From Siphonodentalium dalli (taxonomy: Eukaryota > Mollusca > Scaphopoda > Gadilida > Siphonodentaliidae), in NCBI GenBank assembly GCA_032622095.1, contig CP136064.1, forward strand, positions 110,098,004 through 110,162,003: DNA of 64,000 bases. Reading direction: 5' to 3'. The translations under genes were made by a program, and so were the position numbers. Every line of letters starts with the position of its first letter. The stretch's first letter is position 1. The notes beneath the pieces were generated by a model. It worked only from the letters and a program-made list of their open reading frames with translations, made no database searches and was not told where the DNA came from. Below are positions 37,000 through 49,128 of this stretch, piece by piece.

Positions 37000-37818
37000 T
37001 AATGGTATGTCACATGAAAAGCAAAAAGTAATTTTATTTCAGCATTTGGTATGTCTATAAATATTTCATTCATTTTATATGAATGTCCCTCCTCGACAAC
37101 ACAATATTACATAATATGAATTGCTCCGAGGAGCCGACTCCGATTTGATTTTCTGTCCAGTTGACTCCCGATAAACAATAAACGTCAACTTGAAGTTCAT
37201 GTATATATAAACGTAAGATATTTTGACAGATATGGAATATCATATATATGCGATTATATGTTATTGGCTATACGACAATTATGGTTGGTAATCAGCCCAA
37301 ATAAACTGTCATCCGGAATTGAGGGCACGACCGACAGACATACACCTCGGTGGTCTTGTTCGAGTGCGATAAACTTTTTAAAATGCCTCCCATATAGAGG
37401 AAATCCATGGCCAGAATTGTGGGGTATACATAATGTATATAAAGGCTGATTATAGAATATAATGTACACTCCGTACCTGTGTATAGAAAGTAAGATTCCA
37501 AATGGATACCGAACAACTTTCCTGGAAAAAGCACCAAAAAAGTCAAAAACACATTGCACAGCTATCAATTGTGCCAATGCCAGATGGAAGAATGACAAGC
37601 AAGATGTTATTTATTTGATAGTTCACAACTACATAGATAATTTACACAACTATAAAATAGACTATGCGAGAACTGTCAGAACTAATTTTCAAATTCCAAG
37701 TTTGACCTTATACATGCATTTTTTGCCATATGTAGCAATATACTAGTAATGGGAGAAATATTTCAATGTACACAGACCATTATAATTTACATATACACAA
37801 AACGGTTGTCTTCTTCTA
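35646..37818. other. No supported gene; AAT microsatellite
   Basis: Contains (AAT)n at about 36958-37001. A short plus-strand stretch at 37549-37600 reads HCTAINCANARWKNDK, faintly like the start of a THAP zinc finger (C-x4-C), 1.7 kb before P-element sequence; no full THAP domain follows, so it is not annotated as a gene. Confidence 0.35.
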
Positions 37819-37842
37819 TCTCATATATATTTTGAAGACCTA

Positions 37843-37881
<39 letters not shown>

Positions 37882-38266
37882 TTGTCATTAATACAAATCT
37901 ACGATTCTCGACCGATCGGGACGAAACTTGGTAAGTGTGTGTAGTTTGACCAGGCGGTGGTCGTTGTCGTATTGGCGAGCCCGTGCGACGCCCGTGCAGC
38001 GCATGCGCAGACGAGATCTAGGAAACGGGTGGAGCTATCGACTTGAAATTTGGTATGTGAATGTATCTTGCCCCGGATACGAATTTTATCGGGTCGCCGA
38101 GCCCGTGCGACGCCAGCTTCGCGCATACGCAGACCAGATATCGGAAACTGGGGGAGCTACCGGGTACAAATTTTTCTTATTGAAACGCGTGGAGCTAAAA
38201 ATTAAAAAAATATATAAAACAAATTCATGTTTCGGACAAGCCGCCGGTGGCGGGCTAACCTGCTGG
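37819..38266 (+). mobile_element. Helitron-like element A of a head-to-tail pair
   Basis: Starts TCTCATATATATTTTG after A (37818), contains (TCTG)n at 37843-37886, and ends with hairpin CCGCC-GGT-GGCGG, GCTAACCTGCTGG and T. CTGG fits the CTRR rule. Confidence 0.65.
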
Positions 38267-39242
38267 TCTCCTATATATTTTGAGACTTCCGCATATATGT
38301 GTGTACTTTATAGAATCGAAAACGGCTGCACCGATCGAGTCCAAACTTCCCATCTAAGGGTAAAATCCCACGGGAATGGTCGTCGCGGCGTTTTGGGGAA
38401 GCTCAGAGCACCCGTTCTCCACTCTCAGTCACAAAAAACAGCAATTCGGGGTTGATAGTTAAAAAGCGTTCCTATCCGCAGTGTCGTTGATAAACATCTT
38501 CCATATTTGGGTTCGTTAACCGGTTAACGCTCTTTATTCCCTTCGGCTTTCGCATACTGAACGGGGGACGGCGTTTGTTTACGTTATCTGGAACTCGCTT
38601 CCTAGGAACGGGGACATTTTCATCGGATTAGACCCCCACGGCAATTTTAATTTAGTTTCCCAACACCTAGCAGGGACAAATATATATTAGCCAGCATCAA
38701 GGCGAGTCTTGTGACGTATTAATTCAAATGCTTTCGATCAAACAATATTTTCTGTCGCACTCATATTTCGTCATCTACGAATCCACTGCAATCGACCTAT
38801 TTTTAGAACGCAACACATGGTACCAAAATTACGTCGCGTTGGTGATGATTAATTTAAATATGTCATGTTGGTAACAATATCTAGCCTAGAATTCCTCAGA
38901 CCTACAGACGAATGCGACCAGCAAATTTCAAAATTGGTCACTTTATTTTTGTCTGTCTCGCCTGCATGTCTCGGCTTGTCCCAGGACTTATGACTGGGAC
39001 AAAAATGCCGATGTATTTTCTGTTGGCCACGTTTTTTGCCATATATGCTTTATAGATTCGAACCGATTCAATTACAAAATTAAAAAGGCACAATTAACTT
39101 ATTGAAAAAAAAAAAAATTACTTATTGAAAAACAAAAAAATGTTACACCTAGGTACAGCATACGTGTCTCGGAAGCTGTTGCAATTGCTTTTTCGAACAA
39201 AGCCATGAGACGAACCACGCCAGTGGCGGGCTAACCTGCTAA
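38267..39242 (+). mobile_element. Helitron-like element B, abutting A
   Basis: Starts TCTCCTATATATTTTGAGAC immediately after element A and ends with hairpin GCC-AGT-GGC, GGGCTAACCTGCTAA and T. The last 18 bases match element A except in the CTRR purines. Confidence 0.65.
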
Positions 39243-39254
39243 TATTATATATAC

Positions 39255-40660
39255 TGGTATGTTCATAACTGAAGAAATTTAATATATTTAAAAATGGAGA
39301 AAATGAGACTAATGGGAAACAAGAAGGAGCTACACTCCCTAAATGGATGGAGAGTTTCCATCGCTTGTCTGTTGGAACTTTGGAAGCAACTATCAGAAGA
39401 GAGACCTCCTTCATAACAGACTAAATCAGGATTGTCTTGAGAACTTGTTTTCAGATATCAGATCTTCGGGTGGATTCCGTGACAATCCAGAGGCTGACCA
39501 CTTCGCCAATTCATTCGGGAAATGCATTGTCACTGCAGCACTAAAACCGCCAAAAATTTCAAATTGCATCGATGATGCTGACAAGATTTTAGTTACCATC
39601 GGAAATATCTGTAACAAACAATCAAGCCAACCAAATTATTTGGATTTTCAAGTACCCCAAGATACTCCAGCACATATTGTCACATGTATCAGTGATACTG
39701 TGGCATCATTGCCGATATCTAATGCATTAATGTACATTGCAGGATACTGCATCTTTAAAGCAACTGAAAACCACACAAGCTGCAATTGTGTGGATAATTT
39801 AATTGTGAAAAAAGGTAATCAGATGGTGACAGAAAAAAATGATTCACTTCTCTGAAAGACATTAATTAACCCAGATGAGAAAATGGGGGACTCAAATCCC
39901 GACTGATGAAACCTTCATGAAATTCACTCTCCTTGAAGGAATATTGGTCACCCTCTTTCCAAATGTAACGTACCTTGGCAAGATACATGCAATGCTCAGA
40001 GGTTATAAGCAACTAAATACTTGAAATTATGCCCCTTGGCATTTGTGTAGGGAAACTCGAGTCAGCATAAAAAATACCGGCAGCTGAATGGTGTATAATA
40101 TTATATCTTCGGTTGTTTAATGTGAAAGAAAAAAGAAATTCATAGGCTATGTTAATTCCTCGGTCATTTGTGTGGGATTGTTCGTCAAGCGGCTACATTG
40201 GTCGCCAAATTTGGTAGGGGTGGGGGTATTTTTCTATATTGAAATTTTGTGCACAAAAGGGGGTAGTTGTGCAAATGCCAATTTATTTCCAGGAATAAGT
40301 ATAGTGAGGCACCATTTCTTTTTTGACAACTTATGTCCGACGTGGAGTTCTACACGCAAAAATATTTAAAGTTTGGCTCAATAAGGTAATGTGTCGTGGG
40401 GACGGCTTAACCCTAACACTGTCGCCTATGGGAAATATTTAGTTGATTGTAACCCAGAGCATTCATGTATGGTGCCGTTGATGTGAATTTCCAATGTTGT
40501 GATTCAGTTGGTATTAGAAAATCACGGATCTATTTATCATTGAAATTCCAACATCACGACACTAAAACAGAAAAAAAAACGAACCGCAAGGATAGAAAGC
40601 TGCTAAAAATTAGTCATCTGTAAATTAAATACATGTAAGTATCACTTGTTTTCATTTCCA
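39255..40660 (+). repeat. Tandem duplication, copy 1 (empty site)
   Basis: 1,406 bp repeated at 40661-42533 with very few substitutions and a 10-base indel near 40128. Both copies begin TGGTATGTTCATAACTGAAG or its equivalent and end GTTTTCATTTCCA. Confidence 0.9.
39294..40024 (+). pseudogene. P-element/THAP9-type transposase fragment, copy 1
   Basis: Reads LNGWRVSIACLLELWKQLSE, then after a one-base frameshift RLNQDCLENLFSDIRSSGGF, RDNPEADHF, SNCIDDADKI, ALMYIAGYCIFKA and CNCVDNLIVKKG. After another shift come TDETFMKFTLLEGI and PNVTYLGKIHAMLRGY. These are C-terminal blocks of P-element/THAP9 transposases. The N-terminal THAP domain and catalytic part are absent, and the frame is broken at least twice, so it is dead. 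Confidence 0.8.
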
Positions 40661-40699
40661 TGGTATGTTCATAACTGAAGAAATTTAATATATTTAAAA

Positions 40700-41904
40700 A
40701 TGGAGAAAATGAGACTAATTGGAAACAATAAGGAGCTACACCCCCTAAATGGATGGAGAGTTTCCATCGCTTGTTTGTTGGAACTTTGGAAGCAACTATC
40801 AGAAGAGGGACCTCCTTATTAACAGACTAAATCAGGATTGTCTTGAGAACTTGTTTTCATATATCAGATCTTCGGGTGGATTCCGTGACAATCCAGAGGC
40901 TGACCACTTCGCCAATTCATTCGGGAAATGCATTGTCACTGCAGCACTAAAACCGCCAAAAATTTCAAATTGCATCGATGATGCTGACAAGATTTTAGTT
41001 ACCATCGGAAATATCTGTAACAAACAATCAAGTCAACCAAATTATTTGGATTTTCAAGTACCCCAAGACACTCCAGCACATATTGTCACAGGTATCAGTG
41101 ATACTGTGGCATCATTGCCGATATCTAATGCATTAAAGGTACTCAACCCGTAAAGAGGGTCCCCATCTCAACAGATTCCAACAACAACAATCCGATCGGA
41201 GGGTCCTATATTACTATTTCTTTGGCTTTGGGGGTAAAAATATTTGATTCGAGTCGAGGAACCCATCAAACAAAGCTCAGAGTTATTAGATATTGATTTT
41301 TGAAATTTGTTATAAACTCGAGATCAGTACTACTAACTGCCGTAATCTGCTCTGGATGTGTTCTCAAAATCTATTCAAACAGACAAGGATGGATAACTCT
41401 AAAATCAAGTGGTAATTTTAACGCAATTTTGACTGAGTTCTGGGCCAGATAGTATTCCCGATAATGAAAAATAATAGATTTATAAAATCGATATCTAACA
41501 AATCTGAGCTTTGATGGGTGACTTCCTCGACTCGAATCAAATATTTTTGACCCCCGAAGCCATTGAAATAGTAATTGAGAGGAGTTTTATCGGGTTGAGT
41601 ACCTTTAATGTACATTGCAGGATACTACATCTTTAAAGCAACTGAAAACCACACAAGCTGCAATTGTGTAGATAATTTAATTGTGAAAAAAGGTAATCAG
41701 ATGGTGACAGAAAAAAAAATGATTCACTTCTCTGAAAGACATTAATTAACCCAGATGAGAAAATGGGGGACTCAAATCCCGACTGATGAAACCTTCATGA
41801 AATTCACTCTCCTTGAAGGAATATTGGTCACCCTCTTTCCAAATGTAATGTACCTTGGCAAGATACATGCAATGCTCAGAGGTTATAAGCAACTAAATAC
41901 TTGA
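40700..41904 (+). pseudogene. P-element/THAP9-type transposase fragment, copy 2, split by a MITE
   Basis: Same blocks and same first frameshift as copy 1, so that break predates the duplication. It is interrupted after 'SLPISNAL' by the TTAA MITE and resumes 'MYIAGYYIFKA'. An A run near 41711 is two bases longer than in copy 1. Confidence 0.8.
41137..41604. mobile_element. TTAA MITE family, copy with known empty site
   Basis: AGGTACTCAACCCG ... CGGGTTGAGTACCT. Copy 1 of the duplication has GCATTAATGTAC where copy 2 has GCATTAA-element-TTAATGTAC, proving TTAA duplication. The length is 468 bp, with no coding capacity. Confidence 0.9.
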
Positions 41905-42533
41905 AATTATGCCCCTTGGCATTTGTGTAGGGAAACTCGAGTCAGCATAAAAAATACCGGCAGCTGAATGGTGTATAATATTATATCTTCGGTTGTTTAA
42001 TGTGAAAGAAATTCATAGGCTATGTTAATTCCTCGGTCATTTGTGTGGGATTGTTCGTCAAGCGGCTACATTGATCGCCAAATTTGGTTGGGGTGGGGGT
42101 ATTTTTCTATATTGAAATTTTGTGCACAAAAGGGGGTAGTTGTGCAAATGCCAATTTATTTCCAGGAATAAGTATGGTGAGGCACCATTTATTTTTTGAC
42201 AACTTATGTCCGACGTGGAGTTCTACACGCAAAAATATTTAAAGTTTGGCTCAATAAGGTAATGTGTCGTGGGGACGGCTTAACCCTAACACTGTCGCCT
42301 ATGGGAAATATTTAGTTGATTGTAACCCAGAGCATTCGTGTATGGTGCCGTTGGTGTGAATTTCCAATGTTGTGATTCAGTTGGTATTAGAAAATCACGG
42401 ATCTATTTATCATTGAAATTCCAACATCACGACACTAAAACAGAAAAAAAAACGAACCGCAAGGATAGAAAGCTGCTAAAAATTAGTCATCTGTAAATTA
42501 AATACATGTAAGTATCACTTGTTTTCATTTCCA

Positions 42534-43575
42534 CTAGCATGAGCATGTATGTGATTTGTTTTGGCTGTGAAACAATGGGCAAACATGACAGATTATGTGA
42601 TAAAACATTGTTTATTCCCTATTAGTTTTCTATTGAAAGCCATCTCTCCTGACATAGAGACCCTCTCAGCCGCTCTCGCTATTAAAGAGTGCAAATTAAT
42701 TACATATGGGCTGAATGGGAGTTGCGTATCTCCCTATAAACTAACTCTGCTCAGGCGCTATGCCAACCTGGAGAATTTACCATTCTGTTAAGATAACCGA
42801 AATTTTTTAATGAATTTACCATTATACCACTCCATAGAAAACATCGTCTGAATTACGCTCAATTGTAAATATTTACACCTCAATTCTGGACGCAACAATC
42901 GGCGATAAACTAACGAAAACAATTTCGAAATCATTCTATAGAGTCATTGCATTTGATTAATATATAAGAATGACGGTGCTTGTTGTCAATTTAGAATAAT
43001 ATTCGTAAAAAAAACTCATTTGAGCAAGATTATTCTCGTATTTATTTGATCACCCCATATGCCGGAGTGTTTCACATCACTTTAAATATTTGAGTTATCG
43101 GTATACAGAGGGTTATGTATGACATAACGTTTGGATTATTGGACTGTTATTTCATTTCAGATAACAGTGCTCACTGTTTGAGACACATATTCACATAAAA
43201 TACGCCTTAAAGGGGGATTGCACCCTAAATACGGCCATTTGTCGAACCATCTCCTGTTATGCTCAACATGCAGAATGTATTGAAAACATGAATGAATTTG
43301 AGCCATGCATGCATGGATGAGCGCAAAATGCATCCATATGCGATTGTGCTCTGTGAACGACACAAACAACATTATGATAAAATTATAATGAAAATGTATT
43401 TATGACTTTAGACATATTTATGTTGACCGATTGACTATTTAATGGGCAATTATTACACATCAAGTCGTGCATGTAATGTCAAGCTGAATATTTCATATGA
43501 ATTGTGACTTAAATTTAAATTGAAACATTAACATTTCTGTTTAAGTTAGAACACATAATATAGTGACTTACTTAA
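42534..43575. other. No supported gene
   Basis: AT-rich. 43055-43090 repeats 'GTTTCACATCACTTTAA', also found before the Helitron end at 22391. Confidence 0.4.
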
Positions 43576-44072
43576 ATGTACTCAATCCGATCAGACGGTA
43601 CCCATATCATCAAGATATAACAACAACACAATTTCTTCAAAATACGCTTTAGTTATCACAATAAATTAAGTGAAACAAAATAATGTTAACACCACTGTTA
43701 ACAATGATATCAAATTTCCCAAAACGTGTTATTAATCAACAATTTTTTCAACGAAATATGGCTGACCACTCTGAGCTTTGGTGGGTGTGTTCCTCGACTC
43801 GAATAAAATATTTTTACCCCCCCCCCCCCCCACCGAAGCCAAAGAAATAGTAATTTGGGATACTCAAGTGATTATACGGCCATATTTAGTTGAAGAAAAT
43901 GTTGATAAATAAGACGTTTTGGGAAATTTGATAACGTATAATTGACAGTGGTTAGCATTATTTTGTTGCAATTAATCGATTCTGATAACTGAAGTGTATT
44001 TTGGAGAAATTTTGTTGTTGTATACATGTATATTGTTAAGGTATGGGGGCCGTCTGATCGGATTGAGTACCT
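43576..44072. mobile_element. TTAA MITE family, degraded copy
   Basis: Left end ATGTACTCAATCCG, right end CGGATTGAGTACCT; TTAA at the left (43572-43575) but TTCA at the right. It carries a 15-base C run (43817-43831). The right arm resembles 29840-29962. Confidence 0.6.
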
Positions 44073-46080
44073 TTCATTGAAATCGACAAGTAGATCATTA
44101 GATATCAGCGATCATATTAGAGGGGAATTTACATATTCCGAGTTGTTTAAATTGTGTGCGTGTATATATATTCCACTCCTGATAGATTGGTACTGCTGAA
44201 TTTGCCATATATGATGCTTATAGGGCAAAATGATGTTGTTAAGAAAAATTACCGTCGTATTATTTATAAATTTGTCATTTTTGCGGCATCTGAACATATA
44301 TCCAAGAAAAGCCACCATATATGTCTCAGACAAATATATTGCGAATAATTGTAATATTGTTGGTATTTTTTTTCTTTTTCTAAGTCTACTATAATCAAGA
44401 TGGCCACTTGCGCCGTTTTGCAAACACCAGTGCAACCATTACTGAAAATAACAAAAACAAAAAACAAAAAAGATATATCAGTGTTTTGAGTGTTTTATAC
44501 AAAGACTGGCTTTTTCTCAAATGAATCTGATTAGCAAAAGCACTGACAAAATGATAGATCATGCCATGAATTTGTACTATGGCTAACGCCCTTATAGATA
44601 ATATTCCACCAGTACAAAAACAGGGAACTTTTGATGTTCTTACCCGCTATGACAGGAAACTTTATGACATTGAACAAACAAGGCAGAGAATATATTTCTT
44701 TGTAAATGCATTTTCATCAATAATCTAATTCACATTTATATAGGGAGTGGTACCAGCTTGATATTGCATGCTTTTATATAACTTTTGTGACCGATATCGC
44801 AACAAACATTGAGTTATTTCTGAGACAGCTGTAGACAGGGTCGGACATTCATTTGAGTCGGTATTTATATCTTTTTATAGAAACAATGCCCGGTCGTCCG
44901 TTTTTTAACTTAAAATTGATGCAGGGTGAAGTACCCGGCGCTAAAGTTCAACATGCAGTGAAACAGTCAAATGAACATTATATAAGTTGCATGCACGATC
45001 GGAATAATTTACCAGATGTTAGGTATATTATGTTACAACAAAACGCCTGTCACTGTGGTCATTCTGCACCTGGACACACCGATTCCTACTGTCTATGCAT
45101 ATGGATGTATGCCATGCATAAAAATCACTAGTCGGCACCATATTGAGATTTTAACATTTATAGAGTAATAAAATTTATGGCATGTGGTGAGCTTAATTCG
45201 ACCATTTTGTGGACGTTGGAACATTCCAATATGTAAGAGCCAGCCTGAGGGTATCATTCTTGAAACTGTCACACATGTCACAGATTGTAAAACTCAATGG
45301 GTGCATGCATACATTAGTTTAGTCTATTTTCATTTTAACAACAACTAACAAGATATACACATCACTGAAACATTAATTTTGTAAATATCAATATCAGGAT
45401 ACAGTTATATGCATATGTCTTATACTGATATGTAAATTAACTGTCACCTATACACTTACATGTAAAATACAAACTGATTTGAACATGTCTATGGTAGGCC
45501 TATATGAACAATAAAATACTGTAAAAAGTTGCAGATATATAGTTGAAAGCACGGTGTTCTCAAGCCAAAATTATTTTTGCGGTGATATATCATATTGTCA
45601 AATCACTTTTTCACAAGATCCATGATATAAGTTAATATAACGAAAGAATAACATTTATGGCGATGTTGCCATACAGTTTAGCAATTCAATTCAATTCGTT
45701 TAATCAACACCATGGACAAAATCCGTGTTATTCTTCACAAATCAGTAGGGCATCGGTGGCATCTCTGGTCCCTGTATTATTCTACACGTAAAATAGCTAA
45801 AATAACCAAGGGATATATGGCGACATAAGCGTTTCTGGGCCTATATGGTTTCGTGTTTTTGCATGGACCTATACATTGTAATTATAGTACTCTATAGCTC
45901 GACACTATAGTAATACTGTTCGATTTTTGTGAATTAAGTCGTATTTTTAGATTTGATAACACATCATTTGACAGTCATTTTCGTTTTGTCTTGACGTCTA
46001 TATACAAAATTGTGATAATTTGCTCGGGAGTATACGGTATGTGACAGGAATTGGGTCCGGGAACTCCTTAGTGGGACCAG
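44073..46080. other. No supported gene
   Basis: ORF 44889-45131 (starts MPGRPFFNLKL) has a plausible Kozak context but no recognised motif and no flanking exon support. The rest is AT-rich. Confidence 0.35.
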
Positions 46081-46084
46081 AGAC

Positions 46085-46860
46085 GTGGCGACAGGGGGGT
46101 TGGGGTGTATCACCCCCAACTTTGGTACAAATTTTCAACAGTTGAAAATTTCATACCTGCCATAACATTAGTTGGAAATTTAACACAAACAAAACAATAG
46201 GTTGAAAATGTTCTTGTAGTTTGATTTTCAAACAATTTCTTGTGGGGGGGGGGGGGGGGGGGGTGAGGGGGGTAATAGTTTTTGGACCAATATTTGCATA
46301 TTTTCCTATTTTTGGTAAAAAATTTGGACTGAAATGGTTATCAGTTGGAAATTTTACAACCTCAGGGGGTGACAGGTTGAAAATTTCCAACACTTGGAAA
46401 GCTTGTGTCATGGTCCATCCCCCGTTGCCAGTCAAAAACTGCTAGTTAATTTAAGAAAACAATATTGTCATACAGTTGGTCAACATTGTCATTGGAATTG
46501 TCATCAGTTGTAAATTTTCCACCTGAGTTGGGTGCAGGTTTGAAATTTCCAACTATAGGAATTATTGAGGCTAGTCTAGATGCTAGGATTTTGAGATTTT
46601 CCTGTTCAGATTAAAAAAAATTCGCACACCGGGCCGACCCGGTGTGTCATTCTCTCTCTCCCGTGGCCAATACAAAAAATGCTAATAAGTTTAACAATAT
46701 TTTAATACATTTGGTCAAACTTGTGGACTGAAATGGTAATCAGTTGGATAATTTTCCAACCCCGATGGGGAGTATGAGGTTTGAAATTTCCAACACTATA
46801 GGAAAGCATTTAGTTAAGGCCATTCTAGATGCTAGGATTTGATGGGAATGATTATATGTA
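46085..46860 (+). repeat. Dispersed repeat shared with 60100-60460
   Basis: Phrases 'TTTTCAACAGTTGAAAATTT', 'ACAACATTAGTTG'-like and 'ATAGTTTGATTTTC'-like recur at 60160-60290 in the same order. The interior has internal repetition ('TTTCCAACACT') and a 20-base G run at 46244-46263. No coding content. Confidence 0.6.
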
Positions 46861-47552
46861 AGTTTCGTGGCACTCGGCGACAAAACAAATCTGCCCCTAC
46901 ACAGTTTCTGCCCCTGACAACAACGGCTTCACTTTAGAAAATTCTACCCCCACCATTATCTTTCTCGTAACAAGTTACCCCTAGTAGACCCCTGGTATCA
47001 TTTAGATGGTGTCATTTCTATAGAACACAGACAGACAGACAGACAGACATTCGCAAATATAGATATAGATAAATTCATGAAGATCTTGTGGTAATTTTGC
47101 AATTGAGGTGTGAAATTCTATGGAAAATGCATGTGTATATCATACCGGTATACATCAAGTATGCATAATGGCATCAACCTAAACATATCTGATTTATGCG
47201 CCCATTTAGCCTAAACAAAAGGATGGAGTGTCTTTTAACACAACTCAAATAACAACTTCAACCCCCCCCCCCCCCCCCCCCCAAACCAGTTTTCGGACTC
47301 GGAATACAACTTTTAGTGTAGTCCTATACGATAGAGTTCTCTCCCTCAACGAATACCGGACAACGGAAAGGGCGTTATCATTCAATGATTGACAGAATGA
47401 TTGACATCTCGTGGCACGGTACGGCATGTCTCCTTGGCTCGAGACAAGTCCTTCTCCATATATGTTAAAATATGAAATTTGAGAAGTTGATATGTTCAAT
47501 GATCAACACGGCATGCCAGCTAACACCCCTGTGGAAATAGTTTAAGTATAAT

Positions 47553-47565
47553 TGCGTCACTTCCG
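47553..47565 (+). promoter_or_regulatory. ATF/CRE- and ETS-like sites before a candidate first exon
   Basis: TGCGTCACTTCCG places a TGCGTCA site and an ACTTCCG ETS core together, 34-46 bases upstream of the ATG at 47599. This pairing is common in metazoan housekeeping promoters. No TATA box is evident. Inference only. Confidence 0.35.
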
Positions 47566-47598
47566 TGAGATAAAAATAGCAACACGCGCCACTGAAGA

Positions 47599-47884
47599 AT
47601 GGACGGAATTCCCTATCTGCAACCTGAAGTTATACTGACAAAAAAGTTGAATTTTTCCATAAACAGTGCATTGACAAGTGATTGTATTACCACTGCTGTC
47701 AAAGATAAATTGCAACCATATCAAATCGACAAAAAAACAATTCCCTTTGAGCTGTTGAAAGAATTGGTAACAGTTGTAAACAGTGACACATCATGTGATA
47801 TAAATGAATCCTGCATTCACTCATATGTCAGGGATGTGCGTAAACAGTGCATTGACACTGACATAGCTGGAGATGGTAAAACAG
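47599..47884 (+). CDS. Candidate first coding exon of an unrecognised gene
   Basis: ATG in good context (A at -3, G at +4) opens 95 codons beginning MDGIPYLQPEVILTKKLNFS and including KDKLQPYQIDKKTIPFELLK. A donor ACAG|GTAAAA lies at 47884/47885; without splicing the frame stops at 47934. Composition looks like a soluble helical protein with no signal peptide or membrane segment. The family is not recognised and no downstream exon was identified. The promoter-like motif just upstream supports reality. Confidence 0.45.
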
Positions 47885-47942
47885 GTAAAAAATGTATGGA
47901 GGGTGGGCCATTTAATATTCTACTTCATGCTTAATTATATGT

Positions 47943-48130
47943 GAGGCCAAATTCACATTTAATAATGAATTGCGCTTAAGCGCAATTGTGCTCTTAACTT
48001 AAGCGCAATCAATTGCGCTTAACTTAAGCGCAAATACTACATATTGTGCTTAACTTAAGGCAAGTTAAGCACAATTAGGGCATTTACGCTTAAGCGTAAT
48101 TAATTGTGCTTGAGCGCAATTGTGACTACT
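47943..48130. repeat. TTAAGCGC palindromic array 1
   Basis: Opens with GAGGCCAAATTCACATTTAA and then repeats units of GCGCTTAAGCGCAATT and variants. Each unit is self-complementary and contains TTAA. Confidence 0.8.
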
Positions 48131-48414
48131 ATCTAACCTACCCATAAACTATTGGCATGACCTGGTGTATCACCTATAGCAACACAAGAGGAGCATATTG
48201 GGCTAATTTTAACCTGTTTGAATTAGCCTGCAGTACTCAAAAGTCAACTGAGAGTATGTGTTCGATCAACAATGATAATCCCTAATTACATATTATCAGC
48301 ATCCCTATATCCAAAGAATTGATGTCTCCTTCCCGGAACTCTAGTAATTTTTTATATGATGTTTTATAATGTATTTTTGCACAGATTTGGGCCATTACTA
48401 TGGCTGAAGGATAG

Positions 48415-48743
48415 GCTGAAGGGGTCACTCTCACCAAAAAAAGTGCTGAAGGGTACACAGGATTTTCAAAATGTGCTGAAGGGTACACAGGTTTTGAAAT
48501 GTCATTATAAAGGACATTCAGTCTTCGTATCTGCCATGATTTCTGTCAGAGAATAATTGTTTACATTCCAATGAATATTAAAATGTACTGAAAACAAACT
48601 GCTAATGGGCGCCAGACTTTCATAAACACAATTTATGTAATGGTGTTCGTGCCGATTACAAACCCTGTGTACCCTTCGATCAGCACATTTTCAAACCCTG
48701 TGTACCCTTCAGCACTTATTTTGGTGAGAGTGACCCCTTCAGC
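48415..48743. repeat. Foldback MITE
   Basis: Arms of about 95 bp: left GCTGAAGGGGTCACTCTCAC with two tandem 'GTGCTGAAGGGTACACAGG' units; the right arm is the inverted copy ending GTGACCCCTTCAGC. The non-coding spacer is about 140 bp. No clear target duplication. Confidence 0.75.
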
Positions 48744-48785
48744 ATTACGCTGGTCATATACTATACATGTAGCATGCATGTGATG

Positions 48786-48957
48786 CACAGGGGCCTGTAA
48801 CGCGCTCCGCTGTCCGGCCCCCTTTTGCGCTGCCCGCCCCCCTTTTGCGCTGCCCATATACGCGGCTTCTATATACGCGCCTGCTTCACGTTAATGGTAG
48901 TATTATAGAGACAGCGCAAAAGGGGGCGGACAGCGGAGCGCGTTACAGGCCCCTGTG
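48786..48957. mobile_element. hAT-like MITE with perfect 8-bp target duplication
   Basis: Inverted arms of 46-47 bp begin CACAGGGGCCTGTAACGCGC; the left arm has one extra G. ATGTGATG flanks it at 48778-48785 and 48958-48965. GC-rich against an AT-rich background. Confidence 0.85.
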
Positions 48958-49128
48958 ATGTGATGTCACTGCATGAGGGCTTGCTTACCTCATATGGTTT
49001 ACTTTATTGACTTAAATCAGGGAAAAAAACATATTTTCATATTATCAGCATCCCTGTCCCAAAAAATTGGTGTCTCATTCCTGGAGCTTTGGTGTCTCAG
49101 TCCTCGAGCTCCATTTTTTTTTTATTAA

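Larger units (their letters stand above)
40661..42533 (+). repeat. Tandem duplication, copy 2 (filled site)
   Basis: Same as copy 1 plus a 472-bp insertion (MITE and TTAA) at 41137-41608. Confidence 0.9.

Noticed and set aside
37462-37746. 94-codon ORF with a THAP-like HCTAINCANARW start
   Set aside because: Only the first zinc-ligand pair is present; no later C-x2-H, and no splice link to the P-element remnants.
37928-38455. 175-codon plus-strand ORF
   Set aside because: Spans the junction of two Helitron-like elements and has no family motif.
44853-45131. 92-codon plus-strand ORF
   Set aside because: No recognised motif, no splice partner, and typical of chance length here.
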